A DNA stretch of 39,236 bases from Rhodobacter sp. Lineage in GTDB: Bacteria > Pseudomonadota > Alphaproteobacteria > Rhodobacterales > Rhodobacteraceae. Where the stretch lies: assembly GCA_027490955.1 (NCBI GenBank), contig JAIXXB010000025.1, positions 1-39,236 on the forward strand. The letters are read 5' to 3'. This document shows positions 17,018 to 25,259 of this stretch, in pieces (within the stretch, counting starts at the first letter, position 1; each line of letters begins with the position of its first letter). Under the pieces are notes generated by a model, which saw only the letters and a list, made by a program, of their open reading frames with translations, had not been told where the DNA came from and did no database searches. The position numbers were made by a program, and so were the translations under genes.

Positions 17018-17742
17018 TGCGCAAGCCACGTCATCATTGCAGGAATCGTCTCAACTGTCTCGCGGGCGGGCGCATCTGGCCGCGCGATCATGATCACAGG
17101 CAGGCGCAGCGCACGGGCCGCCGCCAATTTGGCCGCAGCGCCCTGCCCGCCAGCATTTTTGGCAATGATATGGGTGATGGCGTGGGCCTGCAGCATAGCC
17201 GTGTCCGTGGCCACATCAAATGGGCCTTTGGCGATGATAAGGCTGCAATTGGGCATGGGCAGCGCGCTGGGAGCATCGACCAAGCGCAGCAAGAAATGAT
17301 GCTGGTGCAGGCCAGCAAAGTGCGCAAGATTTTGCTTTCCAATCGCCAAGAACACACGGGCTGGCGCGCGGGGCAATGCGGCAACTGCCCCCGCAATATC
17401 GCCCACATGCTGCCACGCATCACCTTCGCCCTGCAGCCATGGCGCGCGCTGCAAGGCCAAGAGCGGCAGGCCCAGCGCCGTGCAGACAGCATGTGCATTT
17501 CGGCTCATTTGCGCAGCAAAAGGGTGGGTTGCGTCGATCACATGGCTGATCCCCTGCTGCTGCACATAATCAGCCAAACCCGCCACACCGCCAAATCCGC
17601 CCACCCGCATGGGCAAGGGTTGGGGGGCTGGCTCTTGGGTGCGCCCCGCATAGGAAAACACTGCCGCCACCCCCGCCTGTGCCAAGGCGCGGGCTGCAAG
17701 GCTGGCTTCACTCGTGCCGCCCAACAGCAGGATGCGTGGCAT
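16993..17742 (-). CDS. cobK: Precorrin-6A reductase CobK, opposite to the operon
   Basis: From an ATG at 17742, with GGGG six bases upstream, 249 residues are encoded: the Rossmann start ILLLGGTSEASLAARAL, VIDATHPFAAQMSRNA near 70-85, LAIGKQNL, and the C-terminal IIAKNAGG block. It reduces precorrin-6A to precorrin-6B with NADPH. It is the only minus-strand gene inside the cob run. Its end overlaps cobJ by 25 bp and its start overlaps the cobL start codon by two bases, so its promoter must lie inside cobL. The product itself looks intact. Confidence 0.94.
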   Translation of the reverse strand: MPRILLLGGTSEASLAARALAQAGVAAVFSYAGRTQEPAPQPLPMRVGGFGGVAGLADYVQQQGISHVIDATHPFAAQMSRNAHAVCTALGLPLLALQRAPWLQGEGDAWQHVGDIAGAVAALPRAPARVFLAIGKQNLAHFAGLHQHHFLLRLVDAPSALPMPNCSLIIAKGPFDVATDTAMLQAHAITHIIAKNAGGQGAAAKLAAARALRLPVIMIARPDAPARETVETIPAMMTWLAHHKALRGV

Positions 17743-18940
17743 GTCTGACCCCATGAGAAACCCTTGGCTGACTATCATTGGCATCCATGAAGATGGCGGC
17801 AAAGCCCTGCCAGATGCAAGCCGTGACGCGCTGGCGCAGGCCGAATTCGTCTTTGGCGGCGCGCGGCATTTGGATTTGGTCGCGGGCATGACTGGCAGCG
17901 CGCAGTTGCAACCTTGGCCGATACCATTTGATACTGCGCCCCTAATGGCCCATGCAGGGCGCCGCGTTGTTGCGCTGGCCTCGGGCGATCCGTTTTGGTT
18001 TGGCGCGGGGGCTGTTTTGGCCGCAAGCCTGCCGCAGGGGGCATGGGTATCGCATCCCGCGCCGTCCAGTTTTGCACTGGCGGCCAATCGGCTGGGCTGG
18101 CCGCTGGAAAGCCTGTCTTGCCACGGCCTGCATGCTGCGCCCTTTGCCCGCATTCGCCCCGATCTTCACAATGGCGCGCGGCTGGTGGTGACGCTGCGCG
18201 ACGGCGCTGCGGCGCGGGGGCTGGCGGCATATCTTACGCAAATTGGTTTTGGCGGCAGTGATCTGTGGCTGCTCTCGCGCCTTGGCGGGCCGCATGAACA
18301 TATCAGCCACAGCCGCGCCGATAGGTTTGATCTACCGCCCCCCGCTGCCCCCGTCATGGCTGCCATTGCCGCGCAGGGCGTCGGCCTGCCGCGCGGCTTT
18401 GGCCTGCCCGATGATCTGTTTCAATCCGACGGGCAAATCACCAAATCCCCCATCCGCGCGCTGACCCTTGCCGCCCTTGCCCCGCGCAAAGGCGCGGTGC
18501 TGTGGGATATTGGCGGCGGCTCTGGCTCGGTTTCTGTGGAATGGTGCCTTGCGGGCGGGCTGTCACATTGCATCGAGCCGCGCGCCGATCGTGCGGCAAT
18601 TATCGCGGCAAATGCGGCCGCATTTGGTGTGGATCACCGCCTTGGCGTGATCACGGGCAGCGCGCCCAAAGCCCTTGCGGGCCTGCCAGCGCCAGATGCC
18701 GTGTTCATCGGAGGGGGCGGATCGGGCGCATTACTGGCCGCGCTTTGGCCTCTTGTGCCGCAAGGCTGCCGCATAGTGGCCAATGCCGTCACGCTGGAAT
18801 CCGAGGCGCTTCTCACCTCTGCCTGCGCGCAATATGGCGGGGCGCTCATGCGGGTGGACATCGCCCATGCCGCGCCATTGGGGCGGATGACGGGCTGGCA
18901 GGCAGCACGGCCTATCGTGCAATGGAGTGTGCAAAAATGA
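17741..18940 (+). CDS. cobL: Precorrin-6Y C5,15-methyltransferase (decarboxylating) CobL
   Basis: The 399-residue protein is a fusion of two methyltransferases. The N-terminal CbiE-like half starts WLTIIGIHEDGG, with LASGDPFWFGAG near 80-91. The C-terminal CbiT-like half has a classical SAM-binding motif, WDIGGGSGSVSVEW, near 255-268 and FIGGGGSG. It methylates C5 and C15 and decarboxylates the C12 acetate, making precorrin-8X for CobH. I prefer the ATG at 17741, with AGGA eight bases upstream, over the ATG at 17753, which has no ribosome site. The preferred start codon shares two bases with the cobK start codon on the other strand. Confidence 0.94.
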   Translation: MSDPMRNPWLTIIGIHEDGGKALPDASRDALAQAEFVFGGARHLDLVAGMTGSAQLQPWPIPFDTAPLMAHAGRRVVALASGDPFWFGAGAVLAASLPQGAWVSHPAPSSFALAANRLGWPLESLSCHGLHAAPFARIRPDLHNGARLVVTLRDGAAARGLAAYLTQIGFGGSDLWLLSRLGGPHEHISHSRADRFDLPPPAAPVMAAIAAQGVGLPRGFGLPDDLFQSDGQITKSPIRALTLAALAPRKGAVLWDIGGGSGSVSVEWCLAGGLSHCIEPRADRAAIIAANAAAFGVDHRLGVITGSAPKALAGLPAPDAVFIGGGGSGALLAALWPLVPQGCRIVANAVTLESEALLTSACAQYGGALMRVDIAHAAPLGRMTGWQAARPIVQWSVQK

Positions 18941-19308
18941 TCGTCGCAGGCATAGGATTTAACACCAGCGCCACGCCCAAATCGCTGGCCCGCGCCCTGC
19001 AAGGGGCAATGGACGCGGCGCAGATTGCGCGGGTGGACGCGTTGGCCAGCGCACGGCTCAAGGCTGTGGACGCCACTTTGACCAGTTTTGCGACTGATTT
19101 CGCGCTGCCGCTTATGGCGGTGGACGTGGCGGGCATCACAACCCCCAGCCAGTCGCCCCGCGTGCTGTCGCTTTATGGCACAGGCTCGCTGGCCGAGGCG
19201 GCGGCATTGGCCGCCGCTGGCCCAAACGCACGGCTGATTGCCCATAAAACCGCATCACCTTGTGGGCGCGCCACCTGCGCCATCGCCGTATCAGAGGATC
19301 ACCCATGA
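18937..19308 (+). CDS. cobE: CobE (CbiG C-terminal-like) protein
   Basis: This 123-residue protein has the CobE/CbiG_C pattern: [11 protein letters not shown] at the start, [19 protein letters not shown] in the middle and the end [15 protein letters not shown]. CobE is required for efficient corrin synthesis in Pseudomonas and has been proposed to act around the precorrin-4 to precorrin-5 stage, but its exact task is not settled. The ATG at 18937 overlaps the cobL stop and follows GGAG at nine-base spacing. An in-frame ATG at 18922 is less likely. Confidence 0.9.
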   Translation: MIVAGIGFNTSATPKSLARALQGAMDAAQIARVDALASARLKAVDATLTSFATDFALPLMAVDVAGITTPSQSPRVLSLYGTGSLAEAAALAAAGPNARLIAHKTASPCGRATCAIAVSEDHP

Positions 19309-20090
19309 CTGTGCATTTCATCGGTGCAGGGCCTGGTGCGCCTGATCTGATCACTCTGCGCGGGCGCGATCTGATCGCTGCTTGCCCTGTTTGCCTTTAT
19401 GCAGGCTCGCTTGTGCCTGCTGCGCTGCTGGATCATTGCCCTAAAGATGCGCGCATCATCAACACTGCGCCCCTGTCGCTGGATGCGATTATCGAGGAAA
19501 TCAGCGCCGCCCATGCGGCGGGCCAAGATATTGCCCGCCTGCATTCTGGCGATGTTTCCATTTGGTCGGCCATGGGCGAGCAACTGCGCCGCCTGCGCGC
19601 CTTGGGTATCCCCTATGATATCACCCCGGGTGTGCCGTCTTTCGCCGCCGCCGCCGCCGCGCTGCAGGTCGAATTGACGCTGCCCGCCCTTGCGCAATCG
19701 GTGGTGCTGACACGCACTGCAGGGCGGGCCAGCGCGATGCCGCCGCGCGAAAATCTGGCGGCCTTTGCCGCCACGGGGGCAACGCTGGCCATTCACCTGT
19801 CTATTCATACGCTGGATACAGTGCTGGCCGATTTGATCCCGCATTACGGGCCAGATTGCCCCGTGGCCGTGGTCTGGCGCGCCAGTTGGCCAGATCAGCG
19901 CCTCATCCGCGCCACTCTGGGCACGTTGAACGCTGCGCTGGGTGCAGAATTGGAACGCACTGCGCTGATCCTTGTGGGCCGCGCCTTGGGCGATGCGGGG
20001 TTTGAGGAAAGCCGCCTTTATGCCGCCGATTATGACCGCCGCTATCGCCCCATCGGCACAGACCCACGTTTTCCGGACCAATCGACATGA
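19305..20090 (+). CDS. cobM: Precorrin-4 C11-methyltransferase CobM
   Basis: The 261-residue product has [16 protein letters not shown] at the start, [10 protein letters not shown] near 30-39, [15 protein letters not shown] and ITPGVPSF, all typical of CobM/CbiF. It methylates precorrin-4 at C11 to give precorrin-5, substrate of CobF. The start at 19305 overlaps the cobE stop by four bases. The end overlaps cobB by four bases (ATGA), continuing the coupled chain. Confidence 0.95.
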   Translation: MTVHFIGAGPGAPDLITLRGRDLIAACPVCLYAGSLVPAALLDHCPKDARIINTAPLSLDAIIEEISAAHAAGQDIARLHSGDVSIWSAMGEQLRRLRALGIPYDITPGVPSFAAAAAALQVELTLPALAQSVVLTRTAGRASAMPPRENLAAFAATGATLAIHLSIHTLDTVLADLIPHYGPDCPVAVVWRASWPDQRLIRATLGTLNAALGAELERTALILVGRALGDAGFEESRLYAADYDRRYRPIGTDPRFPDQST

Positions 20091-21409
20091 TCCCCAAAGG
20101 CATTTTGATTGTAGCCCCTGCTTCGGGCACGGGCAAGACCACGCTGACGCTGGGGGTCATTGCGGCCCTGCGCGCGCGCGGGCTGTCAGTGCAGCCGTTC
20201 AAAAGCGGGCCAGACTATATTGACCCCGCCTTTCATAGCGCGGCGGCGGGGCGGGCCTCGGTGAATTTGGATAGTTGGGCCATGGGCGCGGCCATGCTGC
20301 AAGGCTTGGCCCAAGATGCCCTTGGCGCAGATCTCATCGTGGCCGAAGGCTCGATGGGCCTGTTTGATGGCGTGGCGCAGGTTGGGGCCTTTGGCACAGG
20401 GGCCAGCGCTGATATCGCCTCCCTTATGGGCTGGCCTGTGGTGTTGGTGCTGGATGTGGGCGGGCAAGCGCAATCTGCGGCCGCCACGGCGCTGGGTTTT
20501 TCCGTGATGCGCAAAGATGTTAAAATCGCAGGCGTTGTGCTGAACAAAATCGCCAGCCCGCGGCATCAAGCATTGGTGCAAGATGGCATGGCGCAGGCAG
20601 GCATTACTGTGTTTGGCGCGCTGCCCAAAAACCCCGCCATTGCCCTGCCCGAACGCCACCTTGGGTTGGTTCAGGCGCAAGAACATGGCGATTTAGACCA
20701 GTTTTTGGCCAAGGCCGGCGCGTTTGTGGCCCAGCATGTGGATCTGGACGCGCTGATCGCCGCCGCTTCGGGCGCAGGGATAGTTGTGCCCGCACAGCCC
20801 CTTCGCCCGCCTGCCCAACGCATTGCCCTTGCCCGCGATGCGGCCTTTTCCTTTACCTACCCCCATTTGCTGGATGGCTGGCGGCGCGCAGGGGCAGAGA
20901 TTTTTCCCTTTTCTCCCCTGCTGGACGAATCACCCGACCCTTCGGCAGATATCGTCTGGCTGGCTGGCGGCTATCCTGAACTGCACGCAGGCAGGCTTGC
21001 CGCCGCGCAAAACTTTCGCGCCGCAATGCAAGATTTTGCCGCCCGCAAACCCGTGCATGGCGAATGTGGCGGCTATATGGCCATGGGCGCGGGGCTGATC
21101 GATAAGGCAGGCACGCGCCATGAAATGTTGGGCCTATTGGGGTTGGAGACCAGCTTTGCCCAGCGCAAAATGCACCTTGGCTATCGCGCGGCGCATCTTT
21201 TGGCCCCCCTGCCGCCCTATGCGCCAAATACGCTGCTGCGCGGGCATGAATTTCACTATGCCACCATCCTGTCCCAGCCCGACGCGCCCTTGGCCATGGT
21301 GCGCGATGCAAACGGCGCAAGCGTGGCTGAAACAGGCTCGACGCGCCTGCAGCCCCAAGGTGGGCGCGCCACGGGCAGCTTTTTCCACCTGATCGCGGAG
21401 GCGGCATGA
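20087..21409 (+). CDS. cobB: Hydrogenobyrinic acid a,c-diamide synthase CobB
   Basis: At 440 residues it has normal length. The P-loop is in [14 protein letters not shown] near 10-23, followed by [12 protein letters not shown] near 39-50 and [10 protein letters not shown]. The C-terminal amidotransferase half has YPELHAGRL and the nucleophile segment [11 protein letters not shown]. It amidates the a and c side chains with glutamine and ATP, producing the substrate for CobNST. It overlaps cobM and cobA by four bases each. Confidence 0.95.
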   Translation: MIPKGILIVAPASGTGKTTLTLGVIAALRARGLSVQPFKSGPDYIDPAFHSAAAGRASVNLDSWAMGAAMLQGLAQDALGADLIVAEGSMGLFDGVAQVGAFGTGASADIASLMGWPVVLVLDVGGQAQSAAATALGFSVMRKDVKIAGVVLNKIASPRHQALVQDGMAQAGITVFGALPKNPAIALPERHLGLVQAQEHGDLDQFLAKAGAFVAQHVDLDALIAAASGAGIVVPAQPLRPPAQRIALARDAAFSFTYPHLLDGWRRAGAEIFPFSPLLDESPDPSADIVWLAGGYPELHAGRLAAAQNFRAAMQDFAARKPVHGECGGYMAMGAGLIDKAGTRHEMLGLLGLETSFAQRKMHLGYRAAHLLAPLPPYAPNTLLRGHEFHYATILSQPDAPLAMVRDANGASVAETGSTRLQPQGGRATGSFFHLIAEAA

Positions 21410-22128
21410 CTGGCTTTGTTTCTTTCGTCTCCTCTGGCCCGGGTGATCCAGACCTTCTGACACTTAAGGCCGTCTCGCGCCTTGGCGCCGCAGATGCTGT
21501 GCTGTTTGATGACCTTTCCTCTGGCCCAATCCTTGCCCATGCCCGCAAAGGGGCCGATCTGGTCGGGGTCGGTAAACGCGCTGGCCGCCCCTCGCCGCGC
21601 CAAGATCATGTCAGCCGCCTGCTGGTGGATTACGCCAAAACGGGCGCAAAAGTGGTGCGTCTAAAATCTGGCGACAGCGGCATTTTTGGGCGGCTTGAGG
21701 AGGAGATTGAGGCCCTGCGCGCCGCAAACATCGGCTATGAAATCATCCCTGGGGTGACCAGCGCCTCTGCCGCCGCCGCTGCCGCTGGCATCCCGCTGAC
21801 ACGCCGCCTTGCCGCGCGGCGCGTGCAGTTTGTCACGGGCGCAGATATCACAGGCGGCTTGCCCGCCGATCAGAACTGGGCAGCCCTCGCCGACCCCAAT
21901 GCCACAACCGTTGTCTTCATGGGCAAACGCAGCTTTCCCGCCCTCGCCGCCCAACTGATCGCCCATGGCCTGCCGCCAGATACCCCCGCCCTGTTGGCCG
22001 AAGCGGTGGGCCACCCAGACCAGCGCCTGACGCGCAGCACAGTCGCCGCGCTGGCCGAAACACTCGCCCAAGATCGCAGCGATTTGGCGGGGCTTATCCT
22101 TTATGGCCCGCTGGCGGAGGGGGCATGA
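21406..22128 (+). CDS. cobA: Uroporphyrinogen-III C-methyltransferase CobA
   Basis: The 240-residue product has SSGPGDPDLLTLKA at the start, DAVLFDDL, VVRLKSGDSGIFGR near 83-96, IIPGVTSASAAAA and the FMGKRS block. It adds methyl groups at C2 and C7 of uroporphyrinogen III, the entry step to precorrin-2. It is the single-domain form with no CysG reductase domain, as usual for a cob-dedicated enzyme. The family motif reads GDSGIFGR where GDPFIFGR is more common; this is a tolerated variant to note. It overlaps the second DUF1636 gene by four bases. Confidence 0.93.
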   Translation: MTGFVSFVSSGPGDPDLLTLKAVSRLGAADAVLFDDLSSGPILAHARKGADLVGVGKRAGRPSPRQDHVSRLLVDYAKTGAKVVRLKSGDSGIFGRLEEEIEALRAANIGYEIIPGVTSASAAAAAAGIPLTRRLAARRVQFVTGADITGGLPADQNWAALADPNATTVVFMGKRSFPALAAQLIAHGLPPDTPALLAEAVGHPDQRLTRSTVAALAETLAQDRSDLAGLILYGPLAEGA

Positions 22129-22442
22129 ACATCACCCTTTGTGGCAGTTGCGATTTGGGCAAAACGGGCTTTGATGCCCCTTTGTCTGCCGCCCTTGCGC
22201 AGGCAGGTGTTTCGGCCCGAATCGCGGTGGTTGACTGTATGTCAGGCTGCGCACGCGCCTCGACCATTGCCTTTCGAATGGCGGGCAAGACGGCCTATTT
22301 GTTTGGCGATATCACCGCGCAAGATTTGCCTGATCTGGTCAATTTTGCCCGCCTTTATGCCGCCAGCGCCGATGGCAGCTTTGCCGATGCCCGACCCTTG
22401 GGCGCGCTGCGCAGCAAGGCCATTGCCCGCATTCCAGCCTAG
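22125..22442 (+). CDS. DUF1636 family metal-binding protein (second copy)
   Basis: This 105-residue protein shares the DUF1636 pattern with the gene at 9090: CGSC near residues 6-9, then DCMSGCARA near 37-45, then a short TAYLFGDI strand and the end KAIARIPA. It keeps the CxxC and CxxxC pairs but lacks the extra Cys (CAQGC) seen in the first copy. The family is small, cytoplasmic and of unproven function; a ferredoxin-like cluster or metal site is likely. Its ATG overlaps the cobA stop by four bases, so it is the last gene of the riboswitch-1 operon, just before riboswitch 2. Confidence 0.82.
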   Translation: MNITLCGSCDLGKTGFDAPLSAALAQAGVSARIAVVDCMSGCARASTIAFRMAGKTAYLFGDITAQDLPDLVNFARLYAASADGSFADARPLGALRSKAIARIPA

Positions 22443-22530
22443 GGCCGCAATCGGGCCATATATGTCGCAAATCGCTGGCAAGCGCCGCGTATCGCCTTGA
22501 CCACAGCGCGCATTTCAGGGCAAATAGTCC

Positions 22531-22723
22531 CGTTAGGTGCCCGAACGCGCAAAGCGCAGGGCTTCATCGGGAATGGAAACGGGCGAACCCAATTCGGGCG
22601 CCCCGCCTCCAGCCGCCCCCGCGACTGTATGCGGAGAGTGGTCTGCCATTTTGCCACTGCCCTCATGGGTGGGAAGGCGGCAGTCCATTATGACCCGCAA
22701 GCCAGGAGACCGGCCTAGCAACG
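22531..22723 (+). promoter_or_regulatory. Cobalamin riboswitch 2, upstream of cbtB-cbtA
   Basis: B12 riboswitch blocks are present in order: GTTAGGTGCC (22532-22541), ATCGGGAATGG (about 22566), AGCCGCCCCCGCGACTG (22611-22627), CCACTG (22654-22659), TGGGAAGGCGG (22670-22680) and the B12 box AGCCAGGAGACCGGCC (about 22700-22715), which has G for the usual T. A short hairpin, CTGTC/GACAG (22733-22747), lies just before the AGGAG ribosome site of cbtB (22750-22754), so control of translation start is plausible. It fills most of the gap 22443-22761. Confidence 0.92.
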
Positions 22724-22761
22724 TGAAACACACTGTCGGTGGGACAGCTAGGAGAGAGAAT

Positions 22762-22935
22762 ATGACCGTAACGACCAAAACTTTGACCAAAACCGCGATC
22801 AGCCCCTTGGCGCAGGTTTTGATGGTGGCAGCCCTTGGCCTTGGCATTATGTTCGTGGCTGGCCATGCGCAATCGTCCACGCTGCATGACGCAGCCCATG
22901 ACGTGCGCCATGCAACTGGCTTTCCCTGCCACTGA
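22762..22935 (+). CDS. cbtB: Cobalt transporter subunit CbtB
   Basis: The 57-residue protein has one membrane segment (about 17-36) and the typical CbtB end: a short histidine-rich tail with HDAAHDVRHATGFPCH, likely to bind cobalt. The ATG at 22762 follows AGGAG at seven-base spacing. CbtB is predicted to work with CbtA in B12-regulated cobalt uptake, and the riboswitch directly upstream supports that. Longer in-frame starts would run into the riboswitch and are rejected. Confidence 0.93.
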   Translation: MTVTTKTLTKTAISPLAQVLMVAALGLGIMFVAGHAQSSTLHDAAHDVRHATGFPCH

Positions 22936-22938
22936 TCC

Positions 22939-23712
22939 ATGACGAAACGTATGGTGACCAGCGCGGTGTTCGCTGGTTTTGCAGCGGGGCTGATTGCCGT
23001 CCTGCTGCATTTTGCGTTTGTGCAACAGCTTATTCTGCTGTCCGAGCAGTATGAAACAGGCACTCTGACTCATTTTGGGGGCGGTGATGCAGGCCAGCCA
23101 GCCGCCACTGACCCAGACACAGTTACCACCACCACGGCAAGCCATGGCCACGATGACAGCCAAAGCGGCGGCGGTGGGCATGGCGAGGGGCACGGCCATA
23201 GCACAGCCAGCGATTTTCAGCGCAACGGCCTGACCGCGCTGTTCATGATTCTGGTCTATACGGGATATGCTTTGGTGCTGACCGCAGGCTTTGCCTTGGC
23301 CGAAATGGGCGGCCATAGAATTGGCCCTGCAGAAGGGCTGCTCTGGGGGATTGCGGGCTTTGCTGCCGTTCAACTGGCCCCCGCCATGGGGCTTGCGCCT
23401 GAACTTCCCGGAACCATCGGCGCAGACATTACAGCGCGGCAAATCTGGTGGTGGTCGACTGTTTTGGCCACGGGCGGTGGCATCGCCTTGCTGGCCTATA
23501 GCAAACAGGTTTGGGCCTTTGGGCTGGCGGGGGCCTTACTGGCAGCGCCCCATGTCATCGGCGCACCCAACGTTCAGGGCTATTTCGGCGTCGCCCCACC
23601 CGAAGTTGCAGCAGCATTTGCAGCGCGGGTTTTGGGCACGGCGCTGGTGGTTTGGGCCGCCTTGGGCTGGATCGCAGGGCATTTTTGGGCGAGCAGCGCA
23701 CAGCAGGACTAG
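22939..23712 (+). CDS. cbtA: Cobalt transporter subunit CbtA
   Basis: The 257-residue membrane protein has about five hydrophobic segments: near 10-34, 98-117, 128-147, 170-190 and a last pair near 192-250. A long His/Gly-rich loop, with HGHDD near 69-73 and GHGEGHGH near 80-87, follows the first segment and probably gathers metal. This is the CbtA layout. It starts three bases after cbtB and is followed by a terminator before cobF. Transport of cobalt is inferred from family and from the riboswitch. Confidence 0.93.
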   Translation: MTKRMVTSAVFAGFAAGLIAVLLHFAFVQQLILLSEQYETGTLTHFGGGDAGQPAATDPDTVTTTTASHGHDDSQSGGGGHGEGHGHSTASDFQRNGLTALFMILVYTGYALVLTAGFALAEMGGHRIGPAEGLLWGIAGFAAVQLAPAMGLAPELPGTIGADITARQIWWWSTVLATGGGIALLAYSKQVWAFGLAGALLAAPHVIGAPNVQGYFGVAPPEVAAAFAARVLGTALVVWAALGWIAGHFWASSAQQD

Positions 23713-23763
23713 CGCCGCCGCTTTGCATCTTTACAAAAGGGGGCTTTGCGGCCCACATCATCT

Positions 23764-23793
23764 GGGCGCGCAAATGGCACGCGCGCCCTTTTT
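23764..23793 (+). terminator. Rho-independent terminator between cbtA and cobF
   Basis: GGGCGCGC (23764-23771) pairs perfectly with GCGCGCCC (23781-23788) around a nine-base loop and is followed at once by TTTTT. It ends the cbtB-cbtA message 13 bases before the cobF start codon. cobF would then depend on readthrough or on a promoter in 23713-23763. Confidence 0.8.
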
Positions 23794-23806
23794 CCAAGGC
23801 AGTAAC

Positions 23807-24538
23807 ATGCGTCTGACCCTTATCGGCATTGGAACGGGTAACCCCGACCATTTGACACGGCAAGCCATGGCCGCGATGCAATCGGCTGGGCTGATCTTGT
23901 TGCCGCGCAAAGGCGAGTCGAAGGCCGATCTGGCTGACCTGCGCCGCGCGATCTTGGCCGATGTTGCCCCGCAAACCCCGATAGCCGAATTTGACCTGCC
24001 CACGCGCGACGAAACCATTGCCGATTACGCCGCGCGCGTGACCGCATGGCACGATGCCATTGCTGCCGTCTGGGCAAAAACCATCGCCCAGCATCACGCG
24101 ACTTCTGTAGCGCTGCTTGTTTGGGGCGACCCCGCGCTTTATGACAGCACGCTGCGCATTGCCGCGCGCCTATCGCCCGCGCCCGAAATATCTGTCATCC
24201 CCGCGGTCACCTCGATCACAGCGATGACAGCCGCCCATGCCATAGCGCTGAACGATATCGGCGCGCCCTTTGTGGTGACCACGGGGCGTCAATTGCGCGA
24301 TCACGGCTTTCCCGCAGGCGTGACCACCGCTGTGGTGATGCTGGACGGCGAGAACAGCTTTACCACCCTGCCCGCCGAGGGGATAACGATTTACTGGACG
24401 GCCTATGCGGGCATGGAAAACGAGATTTCGCTTTCTGGCCCACTGCGCGAAACAGCCCCCCAAATCATCGCCGCCCGCGCCAAAGCCCGCGCAGCGCATG
24501 GCTGGATCATGGATATCTACCTGCTCCGCCGCGCTTAG
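23807..24538 (+). CDS. cobF: Precorrin-6A synthase (deacetylating) CobF
   Basis: The 243-residue product has LTLIGIGTGNPDHLT at the start, LILLPRKGESKADLADLRR near 30-48, LLVWGDPALYDST near 102-114, and the end HGWIMDIYLLRR. It methylates C1 of precorrin-5 and removes acetate, giving precorrin-6A for CobK. CobF is specific to the aerobic route. I chose the ATG at 23807 because homology begins there, with AAGG upstream; the open frame reaches back into cbtA. A strong terminator sits directly before it, which is unusual. Confidence 0.95.
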   Translation: MRLTLIGIGTGNPDHLTRQAMAAMQSAGLILLPRKGESKADLADLRRAILADVAPQTPIAEFDLPTRDETIADYAARVTAWHDAIAAVWAKTIAQHHATSVALLVWGDPALYDSTLRIAARLSPAPEISVIPAVTSITAMTAAHAIALNDIGAPFVVTTGRQLRDHGFPAGVTTAVVMLDGENSFTTLPAEGITIYWTAYAGMENEISLSGPLRETAPQIIAARAKARAAHGWIMDIYLLRRA

Positions 24539-24551
24539 GCGGGCTGGCAAA

Positions 24552-24690
24552 GGGGGGCTTTGCCCCCCAGCTGCTAAAGCGTCGCTTTAGCAGCCTCCCC
24601 CCAGGATATTTGGAAAAAGAAGAAGCGCAGATCGAAATTCTTCTTTTCCCAAATATCCTGGGGTGAGGCCGAAGGCCGAGGGGCAACGCC
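24552..24690. terminator. Bidirectional multi-hairpin terminator between cobF and tlpA
   Basis: Several stems lie between these convergent genes: GGGGGGC/GCCCCCC (24552-24568); CTGCTAAAGC/GCTTTAGCAG (24571-24593); a 26-bp inverted repeat with one mismatch (24599-24624 with 24638-24663) carrying AGGATATTTGG and an A-rich arm; and AGGGGC/GCCCCT (about 24679-24692). The long arms give T-rich ends in both directions, so both genes can terminate here. Confidence 0.75.
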
Positions 24691-24695
24691 CCTGT

Positions 24696-25247
24696 TCAAT
24701 CGGCGCGGATCATCGCATCCAGCAGGGCCAGCGCCTCGGCGCTGTGCCAATCTGCATCGCCGATCAGGCGGGCAACCTCCCTGCCCTGTGGGTTTAGGAT
24801 TATGGTCACTGGCAGGCCAAGAATGCCAATTTGCGACGAGAGGGTCGATTTGGGATCGCGCATGTGGATCAAATGCCCCACATCTGTTTCTGCGATAAAG
24901 CGCGTGAGTTGCGGCAGCGGGTTGCGCCCCGTGGCCAAGGCGATGACGGCCAAATCAGGCATATCTTTTGCCAGCGCGCCCAAGGATGGCATTTCCTTGC
25001 GGCAGGGCGCGCACCATGTGGCCCAGAAATTGACCAGCGCCCAGCGGCCCCGCACTTCGGTCAGGGAACGGGGCGCTTCGTCTAACCCCAAGAAGGCTGC
25101 ATCTGGCAGGTCTTTGGGCGCGGCATGCAGGATCATCTTCTGCATATCGCCAATGCGCAGCGTGTCCAGACCTTGGGCATTTGCACCAAAGGCAAAGCCC
25201 GTATAAAGAAGCGCCAAGATCATCCCCAAGATAGACCGTTGCAGCAT
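24696..25247 (-). CDS. TlpA-family thioredoxin-like protein, exported
   Basis: The 183-residue protein has a signal peptide ([20 protein letters not shown], likely cut after ANA near residue 24) and a thioredoxin fold with the redox motif WCAPC at 78-82 preceded by VNFWAT. The cis-Pro segment [13 protein letters not shown] lies near 140-152. TlpA proteins reduce disulfides in the periplasm, often for cytochrome maturation. No cytochrome genes are adjacent, so the partner is unknown. A GTG three bases upstream is an alternative start. Its start is only 12 bp from argH, which runs the other way. Confidence 0.88.
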   Translation of the reverse strand: MLQRSILGMILALLYTGFAFGANAQGLDTLRIGDMQKMILHAAPKDLPDAAFLGLDEAPRSLTEVRGRWALVNFWATWCAPCRKEMPSLGALAKDMPDLAVIALATGRNPLPQLTRFIAETDVGHLIHMRDPKSTLSSQIGILGLPVTIILNPQGREVARLIGDADWHSAEALALLDAMIRAD

Positions 25248-25259
25248 CACAGGCCCCCC

